DNA of 34,054 bases from Parvibaculum sp. (GCF_002684405.1 NZ_NYVD01000001.1:1-34054), one strand, 5' to 3'. Shown: positions 7,333-16,300, counted from the first letter of the stretch. The notes: generated by a model not told the origin, from the letters alone. Translations and numbers: made by a program.

Positions 7333-7821
7333 TCATTCCTCGGAGTAGACGGTGACGCCGTCCTCGCCGAAGGCGAAGGTCTTCAGCGTGCCGGTCTTTT
7401 CACGCGCCATGCCGGGCGCGTTGGCCGGCATGCCGGGCAGCGTGATCCCTGTGATGTCAGGCCGCTCGGCGACAAGCCGCTCGATGATCTCGACCGGCAC
7501 GAGGCCGCTGACGACATAACCGTCGATCTCGGCCAGGTGGCACCCAATCCCCTGACGCGGAACCCCTGCCTCTATCGAGCGCTGATCGAAGTTGGGGTCA
7601 TCGACGCGCGTCACCTCGTAGCCATTGCCTTCCAGATAGTCGGCGTAGGCATCGCAGCACCCGCAGCCCGGATCGCGCCAGATGGTGATCGCCTTGTTGT
7701 CCGAGGCTGCCGCGACGGATGTTCCTTGCAGAAGCGCGTTGGGCGAGCCCAGTGACCAGTATGCGATGCCGCCAACGGCAACCACGGCGACGACGGCTAC
7801 AGCAATTGTTTTCCTGTTCAT
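7333..7821 (-). CDS. DUF411 periplasmic copper protein (CopG-like)
   Basis: A 162-aa exported protein of the DUF411 family; CopG of Pseudomonas is the studied relative, a thioredoxin-fold copper protein thought to interconvert Cu(I)/Cu(II). A signal anchor occupies residues 5-24. The redox/copper motif CGCC lies in RDPGCGCCDAYADYL, and the conserved later segment is GIGCHLAEIDGYVVSGLVPVE with Cys-His. The C-terminal TLPGMPANAPGM adds Met ligands. GGAGA lies five bases before the ATG. Position between oxidase/cytochrome genes and thioredoxins fits copper redox work in the periplasm. Confidence 0.9.
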   Translation of the reverse strand: MNRKTIAVAVVAVVAVGGIAYWSLGSPNALLQGTSVAAASDNKAITIWRDPGCGCCDAYADYLEGNGYEVTRVDDPNFDQRSIEAGVPRQGIGCHLAEIDGYVVSGLVPVEIIERLVAERPDITGITLPGMPANAPGMAREKTGTLKTFAFGEDGVTVYSEE

Positions 7822-7832
7822 GACATTCTCCG

Positions 7833-8783
7833 TTATGCGCGCGCGAGCGCGGTCCAGTTCGCGCCGCCGTCGCGGCTCTCAACGAGGCCGCCACCAGTGA
7901 TGGCGACGACATGATCGGCATTGGTGGGGTGAACAGCGACGGCCAGCGCGCGCGTGTTCGACTTCTGCGACCACACGACGCCAGCATCCTGCGATTCCCA
8001 GATGCCCGAAGGCAGCGCGGCGTAAAGCCGAGCAGGCAATGAAGCCGCACTGACCAAGGCGTTGATCGTCTCGCCTTCGGGAAGGGGCGCCTCCGTCGGA
8101 GCCGGTTTCCCCGAGACAAGCGCGTCCATCGCATCGCCCGGCTGCACGTCCTGCCAGCGGCAGAAGCAATCCGGTACGCGGGTGAGACCCAGTTCGGTCC
8201 CGGCATAGATCCAGATGCCGCCCATGCCGGTTGCCAGATCGACCGAGGCCAATGCCGTCAGATCACGCTCGGCGTCTGCGAGCCACGGCCGATCCATCGC
8301 GAGGACCCATGATCGACCGGCATCCCCGCTTTTCCATAGGCCGTCGCCGCGAATGGCGGCATAGATTGTATCCGGCTCAGCCGCTGCCACGGTCACTGCT
8401 GTTGCCGGGGCGGCGGGCAAGCCTTGGCTTCTCGCCTCCCAGTTCTTTCCGCCATCTTCAGAGACGGCGACGCCGCCGCCCGCCAGACCCGCCGCAATCC
8501 GGCCCGGCCGGCCCGGATGCGTCGCGAGCGAGAGGATGCCGCCTGCCGCCGGACCGGACAATTCTAACCAGCCGCCGGCGCCATTGCTGCGGGAAAGGGT
8601 GCCTTCGGCCAGGATCAAGGCATCGCCATCGAAGGCGATAGCGGGACCGCTTGCCCCGGGTGCGGCGCGAAGGCTGGACGGCAGGCCGATCAGTCCGGCG
8701 CCCGCCACCATCGCACCAAGGAAGACGCGTCTGGAAAAACGAGTGGAGTGTCTGGGCGTCGTTATCATGTTGGTGTCTTTCAT
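7833..8783 (-). CDS. Tat-exported BNR-repeat (beta-propeller) protein
   Basis: A 316-aa protein with a twin-arginine signal (SRRVFLGAMVAGAGL, residues ~17-31) and a set of BNR/Asp-box repeats. These are visible as SEDGGKNWE, KSGDAGRSWV, ESQDAGVVWS and ESRDGGANWT, one per propeller blade. A Cys pair (PDCFCRW) occurs mid-protein. Tat export implies folding before transport. The repeats resemble those of photosystem assembly factor- or sialidase-type propellers, but the sialidase catalytic residues are not evident. An enzymatic role is doubtful; it may be a scaffold for the oxidase or cytochromes. The next gene's stop lies 2 nt upstream. Confidence 0.8.
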   Translation of the reverse strand: MKDTNMITTPRHSTRFSRRVFLGAMVAGAGLIGLPSSLRAAPGASGPAIAFDGDALILAEGTLSRSNGAGGWLELSGPAAGGILSLATHPGRPGRIAAGLAGGGVAVSEDGGKNWEARSQGLPAAPATAVTVAAAEPDTIYAAIRGDGLWKSGDAGRSWVLAMDRPWLADAERDLTALASVDLATGMGGIWIYAGTELGLTRVPDCFCRWQDVQPGDAMDALVSGKPAPTEAPLPEGETINALVSAASLPARLYAALPSGIWESQDAGVVWSQKSNTRALAVAVHPTNADHVVAITGGGLVESRDGGANWTALARA

Positions 8784-8785
8784 GT

Positions 8786-9490
8786 TCAGCGCGCCTCACA
8801 GCGTTCGGTGACGAGATGTTCGAGATCGGTGAGGCTGGAGAAAATCACCGAGAAGCGGTCACCGCCCATGCCGGCTCCAAGGATCGCGGCGACGCCGGCC
8901 GGCGGGCCGGATTCGACGCTGTCGATCTTGAGCCGGATGTTCTTCTCCCAGTACGGGGTTTCCCGGCCGTCGCCGGTGGTGATGAAATAGCTGTCACCGC
9001 AATGGCGGATTGCCGTGACACGCATTTCAGGCGGTGGATCGCCGATCGGCTCCGGCGCTCCGGCCCGCAGCCAGCCTGCCGGGATGAGACCGTCGTCAAC
9101 GGCTTTCCTGCCGCCGCCGGGCTGGCCGGCGATTTCGAGGAAGGCGACGAGGTCGGCGCGCGTCTGAGGGTCGTCGATTCCGCGGAATGTCATGTAGGTG
9201 TCGGGGATCATGCCCGCCGGGTCTTTCAGCCAACCGTCGAGCGCGGCCGCATTCCAGGAGAAGCCTGCGTCCCGCAGTCCCGTCGAATAGCGCACGAACC
9301 CCTCCGCCGTGCCCGCCATGCGCCCCATGAAGCCGTCGAGGCTCGGACCGCTCAGATGCAGCCCGGGCTCAAGGGCATGGCACGCGACGCAGGCGCGATA
9401 GACCTGCGCGCCGCGCCGCGCGTCCCCGTCTGCGAGTGCGGCCGAGCTGACCGAAAGGCCGGCCAATGCGGCAAGGGCTATCCGGCTCAT
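8786..9490 (-). CDS. Cytochrome c with long C-terminal extension
   Basis: A 234-aa exported protein. The signal peptide is residues 1-20. A haem motif CVACH lies in YRACVACHALEPG, and PDTYMTFRGI provides the probable Met ligand, as in cytochrome c2-like carriers (residues ~22-125). About 100 further residues follow with one Cys (IRHCGDSYF) and no second haem motif, so this extension is a separate small domain of unknown role. The start overlaps the multicopper oxidase stop (ATGA, 9487-9490), making it the likely redox partner of that oxidase. AAGGAT lies upstream of the ATG. Confidence 0.87.
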   Translation of the reverse strand: MSRIALAALAGLSVSSAALADGDARRGAQVYRACVACHALEPGLHLSGPSLDGFMGRMAGTAEGFVRYSTGLRDAGFSWNAAALDGWLKDPAGMIPDTYMTFRGIDDPQTRADLVAFLEIAGQPGGGRKAVDDGLIPAGWLRAGAPEPIGDPPPEMRVTAIRHCGDSYFITTGDGRETPYWEKNIRLKIDSVESGPPAGVAAILGAGMGGDRFSVIFSSLTDLEHLVTERCEAR

Positions 9491-10968
9491 ATTCGCTCAT
9501 CCTTCCCGGAAACGCGGATCACCCCCATCATCCCGGCGGCCTGGTGCTCGAGGATGTGACAGTGGAACATCCAGTCGCCCGGATTGTCGGCGACGAAGGC
9601 GATCTCGACCTTCTCGCGCGGCGCCATCAACACCGTGTCCTGCCACTCGCGGTGCGCCGTTGGCTGGCCGTCCCGCGACAGGACGCGGAAGGAATGTCCG
9701 TGCAGGTGGATGGGGTGATGCCAGGCCGTCGCGTTGGTCATTGTCAGGACGCAGGTGCGGCCGTGCGGGAGCGTCAGCAGCGGATCCATGACATGGCCGG
9801 TGGCGGCCTTGCCGTTGATGAACCAGATGCCCTCGCCATGCATCATGTTCATCATGTTGCCCATCATGCCGCCGGACGCTCCGTCCCCCATGCTGCCGCC
9901 CATTTCGGCCATGACCATCTGGCCCATCATGCCGCCGTTGAATGTGACCTCGTGGCGGATCGCGTCGCGCAGGTCCGGCTCGGCAAGCGGATTGGCCGGC
10001 AGCTCCACAGGCCAGTCCGGAGGACCCCCCCTCAGGACTGCTTCCGCATGGGCGAGATCGAGCAACCGGTACTCCAGCCCCTGGTAGAACCGATCCACCA
10101 CAGTGGTCCGGCTGCCCGGCCGGCCGGTCATGTCGAGGATCAGGTCCATCCGCATGGCCGGACCGAGCACGACGAGCCCGTTCGCCGGCGCGTGGGCCGT
10201 CACGGGTTGCCCGTCGAGAGCGATCACGATCGGCTCGAGATCGGCAAAATCCAGCGCGAAGATGCGGGCATTGGCGGCGTTGATCAGGCGCAGCCGGACC
10301 CGTTCGCCCGCGCGTACCGCAATGCTCTCCGGGACCCGGCCATTGATGGTGACCGTGTTGCCGATGCGGCCGTTGTGCATCAAGTCATGCCGGTTGCCGA
10401 AATCGTCGCTGATCACCGCGGATTTGGTCAGCCGCCAGTCGTCCAGAATCCAGGTCAGCTCGCGATCGACGCGAACTGGCTCGGCTTCCTCGATAATCAG
10501 GGGGCCATAGAGACCGCGCCCCACCTGCACCGTGCTGTTCTGGTGCGGGTGATACCAGAAGGTGCCGGCATCGACGGCGTCGAACTCGTAGGTGAAGGTC
10601 TCACCGGGAGCGATCGGCTCTTGGGTCAGATGCGGCACGCCGTCCATGGCGTTCGGCGTGCGCACGCCGTGCCAGTGAACGGTGGTTTCCTCATCGAGGG
10701 CGTTCTCGACAATGACGCGCAGGCGGTCGCCTTGGCGGACACGGACTTCCGGGCCGGGCACGGTCCCGTTGTAGGCCCAGACCGGCGTTTCTCCGTAAGG
10801 CCCCGGAACGAGGTGCGTCCGTCCCAGTGCCGCCCTCAACCGGAACTCCTTGACAGAAGCGGCCCGAGCGTTCCGGAGTCCCGAAACCGGAAGCACCGTA
10901 CTGGCCGCAAGAGCCGCGGCGGATGTGAGAAAGGCCCGACGTGTCGGCGCCGGCAGATACAAGACCAT
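9487..10968 (-). CDS. Tat-exported multicopper oxidase (CopA/CueO type)
   Basis: A 493-aa periplasmic oxidase that would oxidise Cu(I) or another reduced substrate using O2. A Tat signal (TRRAFLTSAAALAAS) occupies residues 9-36. Cupredoxin domains follow with all four copper-ligand blocks: HWHG (98-101), HPH (140-142), HPIHLHG (418-424) and HCHILEHQAAGMM (from 469), giving the T1 Cys in HCH and an axial Met. A Met-rich stretch at ~340-375 (GGMMGQM, GGMMGNMMNMMHG) resembles the substrate-copper loop of CueO. Length is slightly below typical CopA (~600 aa) and close to CueO. It is the second gene of the operon. Confidence 0.93.
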   Translation of the reverse strand: MVLYLPAPTRRAFLTSAAALAASTVLPVSGLRNARAASVKEFRLRAALGRTHLVPGPYGETPVWAYNGTVPGPEVRVRQGDRLRVIVENALDEETTVHWHGVRTPNAMDGVPHLTQEPIAPGETFTYEFDAVDAGTFWYHPHQNSTVQVGRGLYGPLIIEEAEPVRVDRELTWILDDWRLTKSAVISDDFGNRHDLMHNGRIGNTVTINGRVPESIAVRAGERVRLRLINAANARIFALDFADLEPIVIALDGQPVTAHAPANGLVVLGPAMRMDLILDMTGRPGSRTTVVDRFYQGLEYRLLDLAHAEAVLRGGPPDWPVELPANPLAEPDLRDAIRHEVTFNGGMMGQMVMAEMGGSMGDGASGGMMGNMMNMMHGEGIWFINGKAATGHVMDPLLTLPHGRTCVLTMTNATAWHHPIHLHGHSFRVLSRDGQPTAHREWQDTVLMAPREKVEIAFVADNPGDWMFHCHILEHQAAGMMGVIRVSGKDERI

Positions 10969-11101
10969 GATGTTCCAACCATCCTAAGAGGGCGCTCATG
11001 CCCGCAGCGCGCTACTTGCGCGAAACGAAGCGGGATCATGGGTGGCCAGTGTGACCGCGCATGATTTCAGGCGCCGCGAACCGGAGGAACTCCGGGCGGC
11101 G

Positions 11102-11440
11102 TCAGCTCAGGATGATGGATCGGGGAGGATAAGGGTCCGGCGGTCCGGTGCGCCCGACTACGCTTTGGAGAACCAGGCTCTCGGTGGTCGTCTCAGCCCC
11201 GGGCAGGCTTGGCTCGTCCGACGGCACAACAGCCAGGATCGGCGATACGCAAGCATTGTCGCACGAAGGCATATCGCCGGTACCGTCCGCGCAGTCTTGG
11301 CAGTCGCCCATGTCCGCGCCATCGATCGCGGCAAGCGTCATCATCGCGCTCATGGTGGCGGCATTCACCGCATGCACGACCGTTCCCGCCGCGAATGCGG
11401 CAAGCATCAGGATCATGAAAGTGCGGACGTACCTTGTCAT
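11102..11440 (-). CDS. Small exported Cys-rich protein, first gene of the operon
   Basis: A 112-aa protein with a signal peptide (residues 1-28, ending VNAAT) and a short Cys/Asp-rich region with four cysteines (GDCQDCADGTGDMPSCDNAC). The tail is Pro/Ser-rich. No family is recognised; small exported Cys-rich proteins of this kind are common at the head of copper operons. GAGG is 13 bases before the ATG, a little far; an internal ATG at codon 8 or 11 would shorten the signal peptide too much. The oxidase gene follows after 133 nt, in which I see no hairpin of note, so co-transcription is likely but not certain. Confidence 0.68.
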   Translation of the reverse strand: MTRYVRTFMILMLAAFAAGTVVHAVNAATMSAMMTLAAIDGADMGDCQDCADGTGDMPSCDNACVSPILAVVPSDEPSLPGAETTTESLVLQSVVGRTGPPDPYPPRSIILS

Positions 11441-11637
11441 CTCACATTGAATACCTCGAAGCCACTGTGCTGTCGATATCCGTTCTGTCGCAGTCGCGAC
11501 GCGGGTCCGATCGGCGATCAGGAAGACTAAGGCTATCGTTTCGTTGGATTCGCATCCTTAATTCAGCTGTTCGCTTTCATCCAAGGAACCATGCACTCAG
11601 CCTGATCCGTGTCTCCTTCACATCCTATTTCGCAATT

Positions 11638-11662
11638 TGGTTGCGGGGTGATTTGAACCTGC
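11638..11662 (-). other. Degenerate tRNA-fMet 3' end, candidate attachment-site remnant
   Basis: On the minus strand, GCAGGTTCAAATC is followed by ACCCCGCAACCA. This is the T-arm and acceptor 3' strand with CCA of a bacterial initiator tRNA-Met, but with the 3' half of the T stem lost (about four bases replaced by one). No D arm, anticodon arm or 5' acceptor strand is found upstream on that strand, so it is not a working tRNA. Integrative elements often use tRNA 3' ends as attachment sites and leave partial copies behind. Confidence 0.5.
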
Positions 11663-11667
11663 ATACT

Positions 11668-11697
11668 AAGGTATTGATTTTATTGAATTAATACTTT
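11668..11697. repeat. Imperfect inverted repeat in AT-rich junction
   Basis: AAGGTATT and AATACTTT form arms matching at 7 of 8 positions around a 14-nt AT-rich spacer. It lies directly beside the tRNA-like remnant. Role unknown; a recombinase arm site or a simple AT-rich fold are both possible. Confidence 0.35.
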
Positions 11698-11718
11698 GGT
11701 CGCTTGCCTCGACAAAAC

Positions 11719-11754
11719 AAAACCCCAGCAACTCGTTGAGTTAACTGGGGTTTT
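11719..11754. terminator. Bidirectional intrinsic terminator
   Basis: AAAACCCCAG (11719-11728) pairs with CTGGGGTTTT (11745-11754), and inside it AACTC-GTT-GAGTT (11730-11742) continues the stem with only a small bulge. A T-run follows on the plus strand, and the A-rich bases before it give a T-run on the minus strand. It lies ~120 nt beyond the stop of the 453-aa gene and would keep minus-strand transcription of the defence side from entering the copper operon. Confidence 0.85.
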
Positions 11755-11758
11755 TCGT

Positions 11759-11791
11759 ATCGATTGGTTGCGGGGGCTCGCAACCACCGAT
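11759..11791. repeat. Inverted repeat carrying a second copy of the tRNA-fMet terminal 12 bp
   Basis: TGGTTGCG (11765-11772) and CGCAACCA (11779-11786) form a perfect 8-bp stem around GGGGCT. ATCG and CGAT extend it outside a small bulge. Its left arm and loop start, TTGGTTGCGGGG (11764-11775), repeat 11637-11648 exactly, 127 bp apart. A 12-bp perfect palindrome, ACATGTACATGT, follows at 11805-11816. The arrangement looks like a recombination site but no recombinase gene is in the window. Confidence 0.5.
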
Positions 11792-11870
11792 ACCGACATT
11801 CGTTACATGTACATGTCTAGTATGGACGCACGCCCAGTTGTGCACGATAGCGTCTTTTGCTGAACATCGG

Positions 11871-13232
11871 TCAGAAGTCCCCTTCGAAATGGAGCGCAAG
11901 TGTTTCGTGCTGCTTGCCCAGAGTCCCGTCTTTGCGGAACCGCGTACCATTGAGGATGAAAGTGGCCCCCTTATCGCTCGCGTGAAGGCTGACGTCACTC
12001 ACGGACAAACGCAGGAAGCGGCCACGATTTTCAGCGACCACGATATCTCCGAACTCGACGCCCAGAATCGACTGAGCCAGTGCGGATCGCTCGGCTTCGA
12101 GTTCGCTCTCCCATCGCTCCAACTCGTCCTGCAAATGTTCCCACGCTTTGCGTGCCGCTCGAAACGGATTGCCCTGGCCGAACCATATTCTGTCTGCCAG
12201 TGCGAGTGTCTGATCAGGAACATTCCGCTCCATTCCATAGGCCGAATGAGAAATCATTTCGTGAACGCGATCGAGTTCCAGAAGGGCTTGAAGACGCTCG
12301 CGATACGGCCTGATTGCGGCTCTTGAAATTGCCGGAGACAACGACACTTCCCGGACTGGCATGTAATCGATCGGCATGATCGACTGCAGGTTCAGTCTGC
12401 CGATCGTCACACGTTCCGGCGGATCTTCCTCGCGCCAGGCCTTGCGCATCGCTTCAACCCAGATTTCGGTTCTCGATACACACAACGTGCTTTCCAAAAG
12501 AAGATAGGTGTCCGGGCCATGGACGTGATGAGCGGACCAGGCATGATCGCATGCCATCAAAGGCATGACGACGTGACGCAATTCATGTTCGCGGACCAGG
12601 CGAACAAGCGACGCAATCCGTTCCTGTAGCGGCACCGTCAAGCGCACCAGCACCGCTGGACCGCTCGCCCTGTACCAGTTTCGATTTCCTTCGCTCTCGA
12701 ACATCAACAGTTGCGGGCGCGCCATCGGCATGAGCTTCTCGACGACCTTCGATGCACTCGCCTGTACGGAGTGGTTCCATCGCGTCTCCACCGCCCCGTC
12801 CTTGACCCAGTCATGTCCTCGACCCTGAATAAGAAGCAGGATTTGAGAAGCAATGTCCGCATCGAGATCGGGCAATCGCCCCGCCCGCAATTCGGCCTGA
12901 TCGATCCCAATGCCTTGGCGTTTAAGATCCGACAGCGCAGCTTGGTAGAATTGTTGCTGTAGCTTCGACAGCAACCCCGCGGATTTGGCTCGCACGGTTT
13001 CACGTCGCCTGCGATCAACCTCTTCTCGGAAGGCAGCCAACGGCGGGCGCCTTGGCGTCTGCCCTGATCTCACGCGAGCCCAGTACCCGCGCGGCGGTTT
13101 CGGAACCTGAAGCCGCGCGCACAACTTGGCGATCGCCACGTCCGACACGCCGAGTTCCTTTGCCACCTCCTGAGTTGGTTTCTCCCAAACGAGCGCAAAT
13201 AGCTCTTCTCGCGAAATATCTCGTCTTGGCAT
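11871..13232 (-). CDS. HTH-containing protein of unknown function (453 aa)
   Basis: Residues ~5-62 (SREELFALVWEKPTQEVAKE, then LGVSDVAIAKLCARLQVPKP and PRGYWARVRSGQ) form a helix-turn-helix. I recall this as a conserved N-terminus of uncharacterised proteins in accessory regions. The remaining ~390 residues are soluble and helical, with no catalytic motif I can name. A WHAR-like His segment (EHELRHVVMPLMACDHAW) and a C-terminal beta-rich part (EFGDIVVAENRGRFLRLSVSD) are visible. It is on the same strand as the defence operon but separated by 166 nt with a hairpin, so it probably has its own promoter. The ribosome-binding site is weak. It may be a regulator or an effector of the island. Confidence 0.75.
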   Translation of the reverse strand: MPRRDISREELFALVWEKPTQEVAKELGVSDVAIAKLCARLQVPKPPRGYWARVRSGQTPRRPPLAAFREEVDRRRRETVRAKSAGLLSKLQQQFYQAALSDLKRQGIGIDQAELRAGRLPDLDADIASQILLLIQGRGHDWVKDGAVETRWNHSVQASASKVVEKLMPMARPQLLMFESEGNRNWYRASGPAVLVRLTVPLQERIASLVRLVREHELRHVVMPLMACDHAWSAHHVHGPDTYLLLESTLCVSRTEIWVEAMRKAWREEDPPERVTIGRLNLQSIMPIDYMPVREVSLSPAISRAAIRPYRERLQALLELDRVHEMISHSAYGMERNVPDQTLALADRIWFGQGNPFRAARKAWEHLQDELERWESELEAERSALAQSILGVEFGDIVVAENRGRFLRLSVSDVSLHASDKGATFILNGTRFRKDGTLGKQHETLALHFEGDF

Positions 13233-13272
13233 TTCAACTTCATAGCTTCATGTAGCGTCAGGTTTTAGCCCA

Positions 13273-13295
13273 CCGGTAGAGTACTGGTATACCGG
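13273..13295. promoter_or_regulatory. Inverted repeat upstream of the 453-aa gene, possible operator
   Basis: CCGGTA (13273-13278) and TACCGG (13290-13295) flank an 11-bp spacer that itself overlaps the palindrome GGTATACC (13286-13293). It sits 40-60 bp upstream of the ATG of the 453-aa HTH gene, where a regulator would bind. No convincing -35/-10 pair was found, so this is a weak call. Confidence 0.35.
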
Positions 13296-13364
13296 CTTAA
13301 GAAGACAAAGATTTTGCTTTAGAAATTACAGTACCCAGCTCGGGACAGTGGCTACCATCCATTG

Positions 13365-13389
13365 TGGAAGAGCCTGACAGGCTCTTCCA
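13365..13389 (-). terminator. Strong hairpin 10 nt after the defence operon, likely transcript end
   Basis: A perfect 10-bp stem, TGGAAGAGCC / GGCTCTTCCA, with loop TGACA, placed just downstream of the DUF499 stop codon at 13399. No T-run follows in the direction of transcription, so it may act as a 3'-end stabiliser or a Rho-assisted stop rather than a classic intrinsic terminator. Confidence 0.6.
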
Positions 13390-13398
13390 ATCAACCAC

Positions 13399-16300
13399 TT
13401 ATTCGATCGATTTCTCGATGAAGCCGAGCGTATTAGCGTTCTCGACCAGCGTTCGTACCTTGGAGCGCTCGAGACCGTCCGGCACTTCTGCCTCGATCTC
13501 CAGCCTGAGCTTCACCTGGCTGCCCGGCAGCGTCGTGAGTTGCTCAACGATCGCCTCGACGATCTGATGGATGTCCCTTGCCGGCCGCTCTGACGAGATC
13601 ATGACAGTCCCGGCAAACCGGGTCGGCATCTTTTCCGAAGGAGGCGAGGCTGGGATCCCGCCCGCGGGCTGCTCTCCGGTCTCCGGCGGTTTCTCGCCAG
13701 GCGCCTCTGGACCACCGGTCGGGCCAGGCTGCGCAGCGGGCGGCCTGTGCGCTTCGGCAACGTCAGGTTTCACGATGACGCTGTCGCTGTCGATGACCAC
13801 GATCGCATTGCTGGCTCGTTCGATTGCGAGCCCCAGATAGGAGACCGTCTTCTCGTCCCATCGCTCGGCATAGGCGAAGGGTCCGGGCAGCATGCCGCTG
13901 ATGGCTGCCTGCACGGCCTTGATCAAGACGTCCTGGTTCTTCAGCCGCGGCAGATAGATGTGGCGGTTAAGATATTCCCGCAGATCCTTCAGCGACAGGT
14001 GCGGCTTGCCGTTCCAGATGTATTTCTGGAGGTCGCGATCGAGGCGCGATGGCCCCAGTTCGGTGAGCAAGCCTTCCTCGGCCACGAGCTTCTTGCTCGC
14101 GCGCGCCAGCAGCCCGTCCTGCGCCGGAATTTTACCCGACACCCACTCGACATCGGCCTGGGCACTCTCCTGCGCCGGATAGTGCAGATAGCACCACGCC
14201 TCCTTGAGACGCGTCTTAATCGTCTCGTTCGCTTCGGCCAGTTTGGCCTTGGCGAGCGCGCTGTCGCTCTGGGTGAGGTTGAGCCGATCGGTATCGCGAA
14301 CGATCTCGCCCCACGCCAGAGAGGCGCGCACGGCGTCTTTCAGGTTGTCGAGCTGGCGGGCATCCGCAGCGATGAACACCAGCGTATTCCGATACACGCG
14401 CGGCGTGCTGCCGCGCTGCATCAGGATGTCCTTCGCCTCGATAAGCGCTTCCGAGGTGTCGCGCCCGTTGTGCGGATGCGCGACCCCCAGTACCACGGCC
14501 CGCACGCCGCCGGCTTCATCGGGCACCTCGGCCGATGAGGCTGGCGCGACCTGCCGGGCGTCGAAATGCCCACGATCCGCGAGGCCATTCAAATATTTGC
14601 CGAGTTCCGCGTCGATCGTCACGTCGACCAACGCCGCCTCGATCTGCGCCGCCTTATCCGCGGCAATACGGTTGAGGCTGGCCGACATGGAGTACCAGTA
14701 GCGGCCAAGATCGGCGTGCATGAACTTGGCCTGGTTGGTCAGCCGCCGGAGCGCATCGCCGAAGATCGCCGGGCGCTCTCCGGGCTGCACGACTCCAAGA
14801 TTGATCTGCTTGTCGTCCAGACCGGTGTTCTGCTGCTGGTGCGTCGGCGCGGTTCCCATGAAGATCGTCCGGGCGACCCGCCTGGTCGCCGAGTATCGGT
14901 TCAGGTTCGGCGCCGACTGATCGATCTTGTAGGGCGTGGACGTCGTGCCATCGACATCACCGGCTATGATCGACTGCCAACTCACGTCGAGATAGTGCAG
15001 CAACTCCGGCTCGACGCGCGGCGAGCTAACTGCGACGCTGCCGGGCATAATCATCACAGAGGGATCGCCGTTCATCCAAAGTTCGTGGATGGCCTGTGCC
15101 ATCAGCCGCAGCACACCGCGTGTGCGCTGGAATTTTTCGAGCGACCCCCAGCTCGTGTAGAGCTGGTCGAACAGCTCAGGATGGATTGGGTAGGCCTTCT
15201 CCAGCTTGCGCCGATAGTCCTCGTCTGCGCAGCCCTGTGGGAAGTCGTTGGCGTTCTCCCGATAAAGCTTCGCGAACTGCTTCAGTGTGTTATCGCGGTG
15301 ATGGAACTTGTCGCCAGGGATTTCCTTGAACAGCCGCCGCCGGACAATCTCATAGCTCTCCTCCTGGCTCGCCGGGCGCCACGAGGATTCGACCCGGCTG
15401 AAGGTCTGCTTGAGACGGGCCAGCGCTTCCTGACCACCTTCGCCGCCGACCTCGATCTGAGACGCCGGCAGGGAGGCGACCAGCAGTGTCCGCGGGCTGG
15501 CCTTAACAGCTTCGGTGAGCGACTGGACGAACGAGAGGTTCGCATCGAACGAGCCCGAAGGCAGCCCCTCGACCTTATAGATCTGCCGCAGATAGGCGAC
15601 CCATTCGTCGATCAGGATGAGGCAGGGCGCGCACTTCTTGAAAATCGCCTCAAGTACCTCGGAGCCGGGTGCGATTCCGCTGGCATCGTTCTCGGCGATC
15701 ATGTCGAACGCTTCGGCCCCGCCAAGCTGCCACGCCAACTCGCCCCAGGTCGTACGGATCTTGCGGCCACCCTCCGCATTGAGCACGTCCTGTGGCCCCC
15801 GCGATGTGCCTACCAGCACTGCGCGATTGATACTTGCGGGCACACTCAAGCCATGCTTCTCGATCAACTGATCCAGTCCCGACAGGTCCTGAGCCAGTGT
15901 ACCACCCGCCATGTGATAGAGGGCGAGCATCGAGTGCGTCTTGCCGCCACCGAAATTGGTTTGCAGCTCGACCACCGGATCGCCGCCGCTGCCGGAGAGC
16001 CGCTTCGCTGCCCCGATCAAGAGCGCGCTGAGGCCATCCGTCAGATAGGTTCGGCTGAAAAACTGCTTGGGTTCGCGATACTCGGCCGGCGCACTTCCCG
16101 AATGCACCTTGGCCAGATCGGCTGCGAACTCGGCCTGCTGGAACTCACCGGTGGCGACATCCTGGTGGGGCTCAACTACCTCGCGCCAAGGGAGCAGGCC
16201 CGCGACGGTCTCGACAGAGATTTCCAAGCGCTGGGTTTTTCGGCGCTCCTCGTTGCGCTGAAGCTCGGAGAATTTCGTACGCAGGATTGTATCCCGCATC

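Larger units (their letters stand above)
11441..11870. other. AT-rich intergenic junction between metal and defence islands
   Basis: A 430-nt stretch without a credible gene. G+C falls to about 33 % in 11641-11700, against 60 % or more on both sides. It must contain the promoter of the copper operon (near 11450-11560, no clear boxes found). It also holds a tRNA-like remnant, a 12-bp direct repeat, a bidirectional terminator and several inverted repeats listed separately. Open frames here (for example 11434-11691, +) lack a ribosome-binding site and protein-like composition. Confidence 0.7.

Noticed and set aside
9466-11064. 532-aa plus-strand open frame opposite the multicopper oxidase
   Set aside because: It is a shadow of a GC-rich gene: composition is His/Arg/Asp-rich and low in ordered motifs, while the opposite strand has all four multicopper oxidase ligand blocks.
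11434-11691. 85-aa plus-strand frame in the junction
   Set aside because: No ribosome-binding site, odd composition, and it runs through the tRNA-like remnant and AT-rich repeats.
11637-11715. Complete tRNA gene on the minus strand
   Set aside because: Only the T-arm/acceptor 3' part is present; no 5' acceptor strand, D arm or anticodon arm can be folded.
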